Of a stretch of DNA of 64,000 nt, positions 37,119 to 47,195 are shown piece after piece; the first letter of the stretch is position 1, and every line of letters starts with the position of its first letter. The DNA is from Fluviicola sp. (GTDB lineage Bacteria; Bacteroidota; Bacteroidia; Flavobacteriales_D; Crocinitomicaceae): NCBI RefSeq assembly GCF_029266855.1, contig NZ_JAQSWB010000004.1, forward strand, positions 1 to 64,000, read 5' to 3'. The notes below the pieces were generated by a model that saw only the letters and a list, made by a program, of their open reading frames with translations, did not search any database and had not been told where the DNA came from. The translations under genes were made by a program, and so were the position numbers.

Positions 37119-37145
37119 AAAACCCTTCCCTTGCGGAGGGGTTTT
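37119..37145 (+). terminator. Rho-independent terminator after paralog 1
   Basis: AAAACCCTTCC pairs with GGAGGGGTTTT (11 bp, one G-T wobble) around the loop CTTGC and is followed by GTTTT. It starts 30 bp after the stop codon. Confidence 0.85.
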
Positions 37146-37392
37146 GTTTTAAAAAAAATAAATGAATAATAACTTGTTTATTTCTTAAAATTGAACGAAA
37201 TTACCAACTATATTTTTAATCGAATTAACAAGCTAGTTAGTCGGAAAAATGAAATGTTTAATCGTTAAAAATAAAAGATCATCCCTTCAAAATTATAGTT
37301 ATTGATTTGTCAATCAATGCCTAAAATTTAGCCAAGTCTAATCCCCTGAAATTATAGATTAACGAATATTTATCTTTGCTAAAACTGAAATT
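37146..37392. other. AT-rich intergenic region upstream of paralog 2
   Basis: Together with the terminator this makes a 303-bp gap. Apart from the promoter box at 37371-37378 there is only AT-rich DNA with scattered TTAATCG/GTTAGT words. No gene was seen. Confidence 0.5.
37371..37378 (+). promoter_or_regulatory. Predicted -7 box TATCTTTG for paralog 2
   Basis: Exact TAnnTTTG match (followed by C), 14 nt before the ATG at 37393. Confidence 0.7.
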
Positions 37393-40300
37393 ATGAAGAA
37401 AAATTACTATCACATTTTCTCCTGGCTTATGCTATGGACCTTTGTCCTTTTCGGAGAAAATGCGCAAGCTCAAGTCTCGAGCTATTTATTTAATCAATCA
37501 AGTGGAACATTCACGCCTATCACAGGGGGAACAGTCTACGGGACAATAACCTCTGCCGATCAGCGGTTTGTCGATCCGGCTGTCCCTGCAGGTGGAACAG
37601 CAACCACTGGTGTTGGTATTCCAATAGGGTTTAACTTTACATATAATGGAATTGTATTTGACCGTTTGGCGATTAACACAAATGGTTGGATCTCATTGGG
37701 TCAATCCTCCTTGACTCCCTCTGTGGATATCGCATCAACTAGTTCATATACAGCGTTATCATCGACTGCTACTAACACTCCAGCACTTTTGCGTAATCGT
37801 ATTGCTGGTATGGCACGCGACTTACAAGGTCAGACTGGTTCCGAGATCCGTGTAGAAACTATCGGCACCGCTCCCAATCGTATTTGTGTGGTTCAATGGT
37901 TAGGTTACAAACGCAATGGAGCAACAGGAACAGGAGATATACTTGATTTTCAAATCCGTTTATTCGAAACTTCCAACTATGTACAAATCATGTATGGAGC
38001 TTGTACATTCGGAGCAACTTCTTCCACTGCAACACACGTTGGACTTGGGGGAACTACGGCAACTGACTATAATAACCGTACCTCCACGACCTCCTGGTTA
38101 GCAACAACAGCTGGAACAGCAAACAGTCAAGGTATTACTCTAAGTGCGGCTGTTACTGCACCTACATCTGGAAGTTATTTTATCTGGGGCACTGCTCCAA
38201 CAGCTCCACCAACACCCGTTCAAGCAGCAGGAGCACCAACGTGTTCTGGAGGGTCTCAATTAAGTATGACAGGATCGCCAGCTAATACCGATGAGATTTG
38301 GTATTGGCAAACAACTGCCACTGGAACAAGTACAACAGAACCCGCTTCTACTCCGTGGACAGTTTTTGCCAATGGAACGTATTATGTGCGCGCATTCAAT
38401 ACGATGCTTAATGCATGGTCAACAGAATCTTCTATTACTGTATCAAACTTTCCTGTTGCAACCATGCCTCCTGCTCCTACTGCAGCAGCTAACCCTGCTT
38501 GTGTCCCGGGAACAACTATTTCGGTTCCGGCAGCACCCGCAGGTACTGAATATTACTGGCAAGGTACTACAGTAAATGGATCAAGTATGGCTAATAACGC
38601 TAGTACTCCATATACTGTTGCTACGACGGGAACTTATCATGTTGCTGCTTACGAAACAGCATCACAATGTTGGTCTCCGACAACCAGTTTAACTGTCACA
38701 ATCGATAGTCAAATTCCAAACGACCCAACTGTTAATACTCCTTATTTAAATATTTGTACAGGAGCAACAACTGGTATGATCTCAGCAATAACTACATCGA
38801 ATGCTGTTGGTTCTTTAGCAACAACTTCAGCGGGTGGAAACGGCTGCGGAGGTGGTGCAATGTTCAATATTACCACGAATACAAATGCTGTTAATATCAC
38901 GAGTCTGGATATTATTCCAAACGTTAACGGCGCTCAAACTGTAGAGGTATTTTATAAAACAGGTACTTATGTAGGAAGTGAAACAACAGCAGGGGCATGG
39001 ACTTCTATGGGAACTTATCCTATCACTGCAGTTACCGGAACTCCTGTAAACGTAAATATCACAGATTTGTTAATCCCTGCCTCTTCACTTTATGCTATTT
39101 ATGTAAACTATGGAGCACAGTACACAACTATAGCAGGTGCAACGAATTACACAAACGCAGATATGACCATCACTGCAGGAGCAGGACTTTGTTCATTATT
39201 TGGAGGTGTAAATGCCAATAGGGCTTTCAACGGTACTGTCAATTATACCATTCCTATTGCCTCTTCTGCAACATGGTTTAATGCGGCTTCAGGAGGAAAC
39301 GTTGTTGGAACCGGAACACCTTTTGAAACAGTTGGTTCTTCTGTTTTACCGACAGCTACTGCAGGTTCATACAACTTTTATGCAGCTTCAACACTGGGTG
39401 GTTGTTATAGCGTAAACCGTGCATTAGTAACAGTTAACGTAAACCCTGTAGTTGTACACCTTTCTCCGATTGATGTTTCTTGTAATGGATTTACAGATGG
39501 TTCATTCGCCTTAGACAGTATTGATTGTGGAACAGCTCCATTTTTATACTCTGTTAACGGTGGTGCTTTCGGGGCTATACCAACAAACCTTGTTGCCGGT
39601 ACATACACAGTTGTTGCTCAAGACGCAACTTTGGCTGTGAGTGCTCCGAATACAATCGTAATTATAGAGCCTACTGCTCCTCAAAACCTGACTGCATTTA
39701 ACATTAATTACTACAATGCTCAGTTAACATGGACAGCACAGGGAACTGAAACTTCCTGGAATGTAGAATATGGTCCTGCAGGATTTACTCCTGGAACAGG
39801 AACAATGATTTCTGCCAGCAATGATACAATATCCATTTCAGGTTTAACAGAAAATACGGAATATGATTTCTATGTACAAGCAGGATGTATCGCTACATCT
39901 GAATGGGCAGGTCCGGCTTCGTTTTCAACAGACCCTGAATTCTTAGCTTGGGACAATGAATGTCCGACCATCGGGTTTTTTGATATTTCAGGAACAGGAA
40001 CTGATTTGAATTTAACTGATGATACGGAAACGGGAATAACACTTCCATTTGCTTTCCCTTATCAAGGAGGTTCAGTTACAACTTTGACAGTTGGAAACAA
40101 CGGTGGAATTCAATTAAACACTCTAACGGGAGCTGTTGGTTATGGTGGAAACATGACGACCATAACAGGTGATTATCTTTTCGCATGGGGAGATGATATG
40201 GATGACGAAACAGGGAATGTTTATTATGAAGTAACGGGAACATCTCCGAATCAAATCGCCATTTTCCAATGGGATAATCAAAACAACTTCAGTAATGGTG

Positions 40301-42297
40301 CCGGTTCAGTTACGTTCCAAATCCAAATGTACGAATCAACAGGAGAGATCTATTATGTCTACGATGATGCTGTATTCGGAGGTACTGAAACTGCAGATGA
40401 TTACGCTGGAAATGCTGACATCGGTTTGTCCGGTCCAACAACAGACATTAATGTCTCTAACAACAACCAGGCATATCTACAGAATAATTCATGTGTTCAT
40501 TTCTACTATGCATTATGTCCAAATGTGCAAAACATGATTGTTATCCCATTCACGGATGACGCACAGCTAAACTGGGATGCAGGTCTTTACGGTGAAACTT
40601 CATGGACATTAATCTATGGTGAAGAAGGATTCGATCCTACAATTCCGGGACAAGCAATTGATACATTGGAATTGACATCTTCTGACACGAACTTCGGTGC
40701 AACATTGGAGCAAATGACTACTTACGATGTATATATTTATTCGGAGTGTCAGGCAGACAACTTAACTTCCGAAGGATTCTTCGTACAGTTTACTACAAAA
40801 CCAAATTGTGCCGATATCACAGGTTTAATTGGTTCATCTGACCCCGATTCTTTAGCGTTGACGTGGGCTTGGACAGAAACCTCTCCTATATTCCCGGTAA
40901 CATCTTTCAATATCCAGTATGGAATGAATGGATTCCAATTGGGTTCAGGAACTGAAGTAAGTGCAAACGGGATCAATTTTTCAGATACCATTGTTGATAC
41001 TACTTTAATTGGTTCCGGAGTTTATCAGGTATATGTACAAGCAGTTTGTGCTGGTACAAATGACTCTTCTAATTATGTCGGACCAATTACGATTGCAATG
41101 CCAGGTACAAACGACATCGTTTGTGAACAGGAAGCATTGATGCTGGATACAGATTACACATTCAATACTACAGGAGCAACGGTGTCTCTGAATGAGACGG
41201 ATATTGCACCACCTGCAACAGGTACTCAGGAAACTGACGGTTGGGCAAACTCTACATTGAATGGTACATTATGGTATTCATTTGTTGCTCCGGCAACAGG
41301 CCAAGTACGCATAGATGCGACAGCTATTAATTTCAATTCACAGGCTGCTGTATATTCAGCAACAAACTGTGCTGACTTTAATACATTTACCTTGATTTCA
41401 GCAAATGATGATGCGATTGGCGGACCAGGTTTTGCACCTAATTTTACGGTCTGTGAATTAACTCCAGGGAATACTTACTATTTAATGGTCGATAAGTTCG
41501 CTGCAACGAATGGTAATTTTGCAATCCGTATATCAGATATCATTCTGGACGGAGGTACAGCAAATCCGGTAACGAACGTTTGTACCGGTGATGTCGTAAA
41601 TCTATTCAATACGATCTCGGGTTATGATACTGGAGGAGTATGGTCTTCTTCCATCTCTGCAGTAAACTCGAGTATTAATGATTCATTGTTAGTTACAGAT
41701 GCGATTGCTTACCAAACATACAGCATCCAATATCGTGTAACAGACGGATGTGCATATGACTCGATTATGTCACAAGTGAAAATTTTCCCTCCTTCAAATG
41801 CAGGTATAGACGGTACGATTACAACTTGTAGAAACGAGCCTGTTGATTTGTTAGCCGGATTGAACGGAACAGCTGATTTGAATGGTAACTGGTATGATCC
41901 TTCAAATATTTTGATGCCAAGTTCATTAATCACAACTGCAAATTTCCCGGGTCAATATAACTACGACTATATCTCCGGAAATGGAGTTTGTCCTGATGAC
42001 ACTGCGAATGTAGTTTTAACTGTTACATCTTGTAACTGGTTATCAGTTGATGAAAATGCATTGGAAGAAGTATCACTTTATCCGAACCCTTCTACAGGTG
42101 TTGTATTCGTTGAATCAACATTTACAGGAAACTTTGATTTAGTGGTTACTGACATCAACGGACGTAGTATTCAAACCGGGAAAAATATTGCTTCCGGTAC
42201 AAATACAGTAAACCTGAAAGAAGTTGAAAGAGGTACTTACTTCTTCAAACTTTCTACAGAGAATGCTGAAAAAGTATTCCGTGTGGTAATACAATAA
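37393..42297 (+). CDS. T9SS surface protein with fibronectin III domains, tandem paralog 2
   Basis: 1634 residues, the largest complete protein in the window. The signal peptide spans about residues 1-27 (ending 'AQAQ'). The first 270 residues resemble a lectin-like beta module ('GFNFTYNGIVFDRLAINTNG'). Ig-like segments with 'PACVPGTTISVPAAPAGTEY' follow, then a SprB-like unit 'VSCNGFTDGSFALDSIDCG'. Fibronectin III modules come next ('QLTWTAQGTETSWNVEYGPA'), alternating with the 'WDNECPTIGFFDISGTGT' module. The PPC-like domain and the type A T9SS tail ('VSLYPNPSTGVVF', 'RGTYFFKLSTENAEKVFRVV') match paralogs 1 and 3. Its own promoter and terminator indicate separate transcription. Role inferred as surface adhesion. 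Confidence 0.88.
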   Translation: MKKNYYHIFSWLMLWTFVLFGENAQAQVSSYLFNQSSGTFTPITGGTVYGTITSADQRFVDPAVPAGGTATTGVGIPIGFNFTYNGIVFDRLAINTNGWISLGQSSLTPSVDIASTSSYTALSSTATNTPALLRNRIAGMARDLQGQTGSEIRVETIGTAPNRICVVQWLGYKRNGATGTGDILDFQIRLFETSNYVQIMYGACTFGATSSTATHVGLGGTTATDYNNRTSTTSWLATTAGTANSQGITLSAAVTAPTSGSYFIWGTAPTAPPTPVQAAGAPTCSGGSQLSMTGSPANTDEIWYWQTTATGTSTTEPASTPWTVFANGTYYVRAFNTMLNAWSTESSITVSNFPVATMPPAPTAAANPACVPGTTISVPAAPAGTEYYWQGTTVNGSSMANNASTPYTVATTGTYHVAAYETASQCWSPTTSLTVTIDSQIPNDPTVNTPYLNICTGATTGMISAITTSNAVGSLATTSAGGNGCGGGAMFNITTNTNAVNITSLDIIPNVNGAQTVEVFYKTGTYVGSETTAGAWTSMGTYPITAVTGTPVNVNITDLLIPASSLYAIYVNYGAQYTTIAGATNYTNADMTITAGAGLCSLFGGVNANRAFNGTVNYTIPIASSATWFNAASGGNVVGTGTPFETVGSSVLPTATAGSYNFYAASTLGGCYSVNRALVTVNVNPVVVHLSPIDVSCNGFTDGSFALDSIDCGTAPFLYSVNGGAFGAIPTNLVAGTYTVVAQDATLAVSAPNTIVIIEPTAPQNLTAFNINYYNAQLTWTAQGTETSWNVEYGPAGFTPGTGTMISASNDTISISGLTENTEYDFYVQAGCIATSEWAGPASFSTDPEFLAWDNECPTIGFFDISGTGTDLNLTDDTETGITLPFAFPYQGGSVTTLTVGNNGGIQLNTLTGAVGYGGNMTTITGDYLFAWGDDMDDETGNVYYEVTGTSPNQIAIFQWDNQNNFSNGAGSVTFQIQMYESTGEIYYVYDDAVFGGTETADDYAGNADIGLSGPTTDINVSNNNQAYLQNNSCVHFYYALCPNVQNMIVIPFTDDAQLNWDAGLYGETSWTLIYGEEGFDPTIPGQAIDTLELTSSDTNFGATLEQMTTYDVYIYSECQADNLTSEGFFVQFTTKPNCADITGLIGSSDPDSLALTWAWTETSPIFPVTSFNIQYGMNGFQLGSGTEVSANGINFSDTIVDTTLIGSGVYQVYVQAVCAGTNDSSNYVGPITIAMPGTNDIVCEQEALMLDTDYTFNTTGATVSLNETDIAPPATGTQETDGWANSTLNGTLWYSFVAPATGQVRIDATAINFNSQAAVYSATNCADFNTFTLISANDDAIGGPGFAPNFTVCELTPGNTYYLMVDKFAATNGNFAIRISDIILDGGTANPVTNVCTGDVVNLFNTISGYDTGGVWSSSISAVNSSINDSLLVTDAIAYQTYSIQYRVTDGCAYDSIMSQVKIFPPSNAGIDGTITTCRNEPVDLLAGLNGTADLNGNWYDPSNILMPSSLITTANFPGQYNYDYISGNGVCPDDTANVVLTVTSCNWLSVDENALEEVSLYPNPSTGVVFVESTFTGNFDLVVTDINGRSIQTGKNIASGTNTVNLKEVERGTYFFKLSTENAEKVFRVVIQ

Positions 42298-42320
42298 TTC
42301 ATTTTACAACTTTAGTTTAA

Positions 42321-42355
42321 AAAAAAGGCTCTTACGTGTAGTAAGGGCCTTTTTT
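42321..42355 (+). terminator. Rho-independent terminator after paralog 2
   Basis: GGCTCTTAC pairs with GTAAGGGCC (one wobble) around GTGTA, extended by six A-T pairs and ending in a T6 run. It starts 24 bp after the stop codon. Confidence 0.88.
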
Positions 42356-42576
42356 GTTGATTAATCAATAATTGAAACAATAGTTGATATAAAATTAACT
42401 TAACGATTGATTGATCAATCAAATTAATCCAATCTGACTAAGCTCTCAGAACCCAATAAATTCAAATGATTCAGTGAAAATATGCCGTTCATCAACTAAA
42501 CTCTGCATATAAGAAACTCATATCGTTCTCTGAATAAAAAATAAAAGAAATTGGTATTAATGAACTGTTAATTCTT

Positions 42577-42584
42577 TACATTTG
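42577..42584 (+). promoter_or_regulatory. Predicted -7 box TACATTTG for paralog 3
   Basis: Exact TAnnTTTG match, 25 nt before the ATG at 42610. A TTG start at 42586 would follow the box by one base and is rejected. Confidence 0.65.
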
Positions 42585-42609
42585 TTTGAACGTAAATAAA
42601 TTACAACTT

Positions 42610-45600
42610 ATGAAGAAAAAACTACAAAAGTATTTGTCTTTATTATGTTTGTTTGTGACGCTGAGTTACTCAAACATGACATTCGGACAAATAAATTACA
42701 CCGCCAATTTTGATGCCGGCATGCAAAGCTGGACATCACCTGGATCTGATTTCAGCCAATACACAGGTGCTACGGCATGTGCGGTTGGAGCGGTCCGCAC
42801 CAATCTTTATTCAGGCAACACAGCTGCAATTTTAGAATCTCCAACTGTTGGAACTTCTACAGGCGGTATGATTGTGATGTCTTATGACTACAAGGTTGCA
42901 AACTGGAGTGCAAATACTACAGGGACAACAAATCCATGGGGACAATTCACTGTTGAATATGCTTCATCTGCTGCTGGACCATGGACTTTAGTGCCCAATT
43001 CTGCAATCAATCAAACAAACCACGTAGTATCAGGTAGCTGTGTTACTAAACAAGTTGCATTTACTGCTCCGGCAGGTGCTGTTTTTGTTCGTTTCAACAG
43101 TACGTGGACTTCAGGAGATTATTACCTGAATTTTGACAATGTTACTTTAAGCGAGCTTCCAGCTCCTCCGGCTCCTGTTCAAGCAGCAGGAACACCAACT
43201 TGTGTTTCAGGTTCAACGGTTGACCTAACAGGAACACCTCCTGCTAACACAACCTGGTACTGGCAAACAAGTGCAAACGGTACAAGTACCGCAAATCCAT
43301 ATGTTGGTCCTCTTACGATTTCAGCAAATGGAACTTACTACGCAAATGCTTTCAATAGCACATATAATGGTTGGTCAAGTGCTTCATCCGTTGTGGTAAG
43401 CAATTTCCCTACGGCAACGACGCCAATGGCGCCAACTGCAGCAGTAAATCCTGCTTGTACGCCTGGGACAACGATTTCAATGCCGGCTGCGCCTGCCGGA
43501 ACAGAATATTACTGGCAAGGTACTGTAGTTAACGGATCAAGTAATGCAAACCCTGCAACTGTTCCTTACAATGTTACTGCTACAGGAACTTATACTGTTG
43601 CGGCATATGAAACAGCTACACAATGCTGGTCAAATACATCAAGTGTTACAGTTAATGTTCATACAATAATCCCACCAAGTGCGGTTGTTAATCCTACGTA
43701 TTTTAACTATTGTACAAGTGCTCCTGCAATGCCGGTTTCGGCTGCTACACCGGCACCGAGTACAAACGTATTAACATGTGTTTCCAATGCACTTGCATCA
43801 GGTCCTGATAACAGCGGCGTAACAGCAACAGTTAATAACTTCAGCTGTGTAACGGGAACTCCTATGAGTGCTACATTATCCGCTACAATCGGAAACCAAT
43901 GTACTAACTGGTATTCTTACAACATTGTTGTAAACGGTGTTACTGTTGCAACAAACCAATGTAACCAGTCAAATTTTGATTTGACTCCGTATTTACCTTT
44001 AACATCTGTTTCTGTTGTTTCTGTTGATGAAGACGTTTTCGCGGATAACATTACAATGAACTTAACAGTTACGGTAACGCACATTGCACAACCATACTCT
44101 TTATCATGGTTCAGCGCAGCAAGCGGTGGTTCTTCTTTTGCAACAGGATCTCCTGTAGAAGCAATCGGAACTCCGGTATTACCTGTTGCTGCAAACGGAT
44201 CTTACCAATTTTATGTTGCTAACAACCAAGGAGGATGTGAAAGTCCACGCACTTTGGTTACTTTAAATGTTACTGATGTACTTGCTGTTTTAAATCCTGT
44301 GAATGTTACTTGTAACGGATTGGATAACGGTACATTTACATTAGGTACAGTTACTTGTGGTACCGCTCCGTTTACATACTCTGTGGATGGTGGTGCTTTC
44401 GGTCCGATTCCAACTAACCTTACTCCTGGAATACATTCCATTGTAATGCAAGATGCGAACATGTTAAACAGTGCTCCGATTTCAATTACAATTACAGAGC
44501 CTTCTGCTCCAACAGCTTTAAATGCTTATAATGTTACATTCTTTAACGGAATGTTGACATGGACTCCACAAGGAAATGAAACTACATGGAACTATGAATT
44601 TGGTCCTGCAGGATTTACTCCGGGAACTGGAATCTTGGTAGCAAACAATGATACGGTTGCTATTACCGGACTTACTGAAGATACGGATTATGAATTCTAC
44701 GTACAGGCAGGTTGTATTGCAACTTCTGACTGGGCTGGACCTTTCGCATTCTCTACAGATGTACCTTTCTCAGCTTGGGACAGTCAGTGTGGTCCTGGAT
44801 TTACTCCAATCCATACAACAGGAACAGCTTTGAACCTTACAGATGACGCAACTATTGGAATTACAACTGTAAACCCTGTTAATTTCCAGGGAGTAACTTC
44901 AAACAACATTACAGTTAGCAACAACGGATGGATTCAATTCGGTGGTGTAACTCTAAATGCATGGCAAGTTGACATTGACGATGAAGAAGGGAATGTTTAC
45001 TGGCAAGAAACTACTATCGGCGGTGACAATTATTTAATCGTTGAATGGTACAACAGACCTAAATATGTAACAGTTTCAGGTCAAAATGTCACATTTGAAA
45101 TCGCAATTAACCAAACAACAGGTGAGATTTTCTACCTGTATGATGATAAAGTATTCGGTGGTTCTCAAAGTGCATACGATTACGCGGGGAATTTTGCAAC
45201 TATTTCTGCATCAGGACCAATGTCTACATTGACTGTTTCTTACAACAGCCAAACATACTTACAAAACAATTCATGTGTTAGATTCTATACGGCTCTTTGC
45301 CCGAACGTTCAAAACATGGTAACACTTACATCTACCAATGACGGTCAGTTAAACTGGGATGCAGGTATGTACGGTGAAACTTCATGGACAGTAATCTACG
45401 GTGAAGAAGGATTTGATCCTGCAATTCCAGGACAAGCAATCGATACATTGGAAGTAACTTCTTCTGATGTAAACTTCGGTGGTACATTAGAGCAATTGAC
45501 TTGTTATGATGCCTATATCTATTCAGAATGTCAGGCAGACAACCTTACTTCAGACGGTTTCTTAGTAAACTTCTGTACTAAGCCTTACTGTGCTGATATT

Positions 45601-47079
45601 ACTTCCCTTGCTGGTACTTCAGATCCGGATTCACTTGAATTAACTTGGAACTGGGTTGAATCAAGTCCTATTTATCCTGTTACAGGATTCAAAGTTCAAT
45701 ACGGAATGACAGGATTTACAATTGGTTCAGGAGAAATCTCTCCTGCAACTGGCATCAACTTTGCTGACACAATCTTTGACGTAACATTAATGGGTTCAGG
45801 GGTTTATCAAGTGTACGTACAAGCTGAGTGTGACGGTACTAACGACACATCTAACTGGGTAGGACCGATTACAATTGTAATGCCTGTAACGAATGATGTT
45901 GTTTGTTCACAAGAAGCAATTCAGTTAAACAATACTTACACATTCAATAACAATGGTGCAGGTGTTTCTTTAAATGAAACAACGATTGCTCCTCCTGCAA
46001 CAGGTACTCAAACAACTGACGGTTGGGCTAACTCTACATTGAATGGTACATTATGGTACACATTCGTAGCTCCTGCATCCGGTTCTGTAAGAATCAACTC
46101 AAATGCGATTTCGTACAACGGTCAGGCTGGTGTATATACAGCAAACAACTGTGCTGACTTTAACACATTTACGTTATTGGCAGCAAATGACAATGAAATC
46201 GGTGGAACAAGCTTAGCTCCAAACTTTACAGTTTGTGGTTTAACGCCAGGTACTACTTATTACATCATGTACGACAAGTTCGATGGTACATCAGGTAACT
46301 TTAGCTTAAGAGTAACTGAGATCGTTCTTGAAGGAGGAACAGCACTGCCATTAACTGAGATTTGTTACGGTGATAACGTGAATCTATTCACAACAATTAC
46401 AGGTAACAATACAGGAGGTACTTGGTCTTCTTCTATTCCATCAGTGAATGCAAGCATTACCGGTTCAGATTTTGAATCAAACGGTTTAGCTTATACGACA
46501 TTTGATTTGGAATACCGAGTTATTGACGGATGTGCTTACGATTCAATCGTTTCACAGGTAAAAGTTTATGCTCCTTCAAACGCGGGAATCGACGGTACGA
46601 TCACAGCTTGTAGAAACGAGCCGATCGACTTGTTAGCCGGATTGAATGGAAATGCTGACTTGAATGGTGACTGGTATGATCCTTCAAATGCATTGATGGC
46701 AAACTCACAGGTTACTACTGCAAACTTTGCTGGACAATATAACTACGATTATATTTCAGGAAATAATGTTTGTCCGGATGATACAGCAAACGTTGTTGTA
46801 ACTGTTTTATCTTGTAATTTCTTATCAATTGATGAAAATGCATTGGAAGAAGTATCACTTTATCCGAACCCTTCTACAGGTGTTGTATTCGTTGAATCAA
46901 CATTCACAGGAAACTTTGATTTAGTGGTTACTGACATCAACGGACGTACTATTCAAACTGGAAAAAATATTGTTTCCGGTACAAATACAGTAAACCTGAA
47001 AGAAGTTGAAAGAGGTACTTACTTCTTCAAACTTTCTACAGAGAATGCTGAAAAAGTATTCCGTGTAGTAATACAATAA
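42610..47079 (+). CDS. T9SS surface protein with fibronectin III domains, tandem paralog 3
   Basis: 1489 residues from ATG at 42610 ('MKKKLQKYLSLLCLFVTLSY' signal peptide, ending FGQ). The N-terminal 170 residues are a jelly-roll-like module ('NFDAGMQSWTSPGSDFSQYT'), different from paralogs 1 and 2. After that come the shared Ig-like 'PACTPGTTISMPAAPAGTEY' segments, a SprB-like unit 'VTCNGLDNGTFTLGTVTCG', fibronectin III modules ('MLTWTPQGNETTWNYEFGPA'), the PPC-like domain and a type A T9SS tail. The last 240 bp are nearly identical to those of paralog 2. Codon choice is strongly biased to a few codons (GTT/GTA, ACT/ACA, GGT, AAC, TTC), suggesting high expression. Confidence 0.88.
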   Translation: MKKKLQKYLSLLCLFVTLSYSNMTFGQINYTANFDAGMQSWTSPGSDFSQYTGATACAVGAVRTNLYSGNTAAILESPTVGTSTGGMIVMSYDYKVANWSANTTGTTNPWGQFTVEYASSAAGPWTLVPNSAINQTNHVVSGSCVTKQVAFTAPAGAVFVRFNSTWTSGDYYLNFDNVTLSELPAPPAPVQAAGTPTCVSGSTVDLTGTPPANTTWYWQTSANGTSTANPYVGPLTISANGTYYANAFNSTYNGWSSASSVVVSNFPTATTPMAPTAAVNPACTPGTTISMPAAPAGTEYYWQGTVVNGSSNANPATVPYNVTATGTYTVAAYETATQCWSNTSSVTVNVHTIIPPSAVVNPTYFNYCTSAPAMPVSAATPAPSTNVLTCVSNALASGPDNSGVTATVNNFSCVTGTPMSATLSATIGNQCTNWYSYNIVVNGVTVATNQCNQSNFDLTPYLPLTSVSVVSVDEDVFADNITMNLTVTVTHIAQPYSLSWFSAASGGSSFATGSPVEAIGTPVLPVAANGSYQFYVANNQGGCESPRTLVTLNVTDVLAVLNPVNVTCNGLDNGTFTLGTVTCGTAPFTYSVDGGAFGPIPTNLTPGIHSIVMQDANMLNSAPISITITEPSAPTALNAYNVTFFNGMLTWTPQGNETTWNYEFGPAGFTPGTGILVANNDTVAITGLTEDTDYEFYVQAGCIATSDWAGPFAFSTDVPFSAWDSQCGPGFTPIHTTGTALNLTDDATIGITTVNPVNFQGVTSNNITVSNNGWIQFGGVTLNAWQVDIDDEEGNVYWQETTIGGDNYLIVEWYNRPKYVTVSGQNVTFEIAINQTTGEIFYLYDDKVFGGSQSAYDYAGNFATISASGPMSTLTVSYNSQTYLQNNSCVRFYTALCPNVQNMVTLTSTNDGQLNWDAGMYGETSWTVIYGEEGFDPAIPGQAIDTLEVTSSDVNFGGTLEQLTCYDAYIYSECQADNLTSDGFLVNFCTKPYCADITSLAGTSDPDSLELTWNWVESSPIYPVTGFKVQYGMTGFTIGSGEISPATGINFADTIFDVTLMGSGVYQVYVQAECDGTNDTSNWVGPITIVMPVTNDVVCSQEAIQLNNTYTFNNNGAGVSLNETTIAPPATGTQTTDGWANSTLNGTLWYTFVAPASGSVRINSNAISYNGQAGVYTANNCADFNTFTLLAANDNEIGGTSLAPNFTVCGLTPGTTYYIMYDKFDGTSGNFSLRVTEIVLEGGTALPLTEICYGDNVNLFTTITGNNTGGTWSSSIPSVNASITGSDFESNGLAYTTFDLEYRVIDGCAYDSIVSQVKVYAPSNAGIDGTITACRNEPIDLLAGLNGNADLNGDWYDPSNALMANSQVTTANFAGQYNYDYISGNNVCPDDTANVVVTVLSCNFLSIDENALEEVSLYPNPSTGVVFVESTFTGNFDLVVTDINGRTIQTGKNIVSGTNTVNLKEVERGTYFFKLSTENAEKVFRVVIQ

Positions 47080-47099
47080 CGTTAACGTTAATTATATGG

Positions 47100-47126
47100 A
47101 GCCCCTTGTAAAATTTACAAGGGGCT
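47100..47126 (+). terminator. Rho-independent terminator after paralog 3
   Basis: AGCCCCTTGTAA and TTACAAGGGGCT form a perfect 12-bp stem with loop AAT, followed by TTCTTTTTA. It starts 21 bp after the stop codon. Confidence 0.88.
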
Positions 47127-47170
47127 TTCTTTTTATAACACTTAATATTGCAAATAGCTCATTCATTTGG

Positions 47171-47178
47171 TACTTTTG
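47171..47178 (+). promoter_or_regulatory. Predicted -7 box TACTTTTG for the dioxygenase gene
   Basis: Exact TAnnTTTG match, 17 nt before ATG 47196. It excludes the upstream TTG at 47148 as the start. Confidence 0.6.
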
Positions 47179-47195
47179 ATAAAAACACACGGGAT

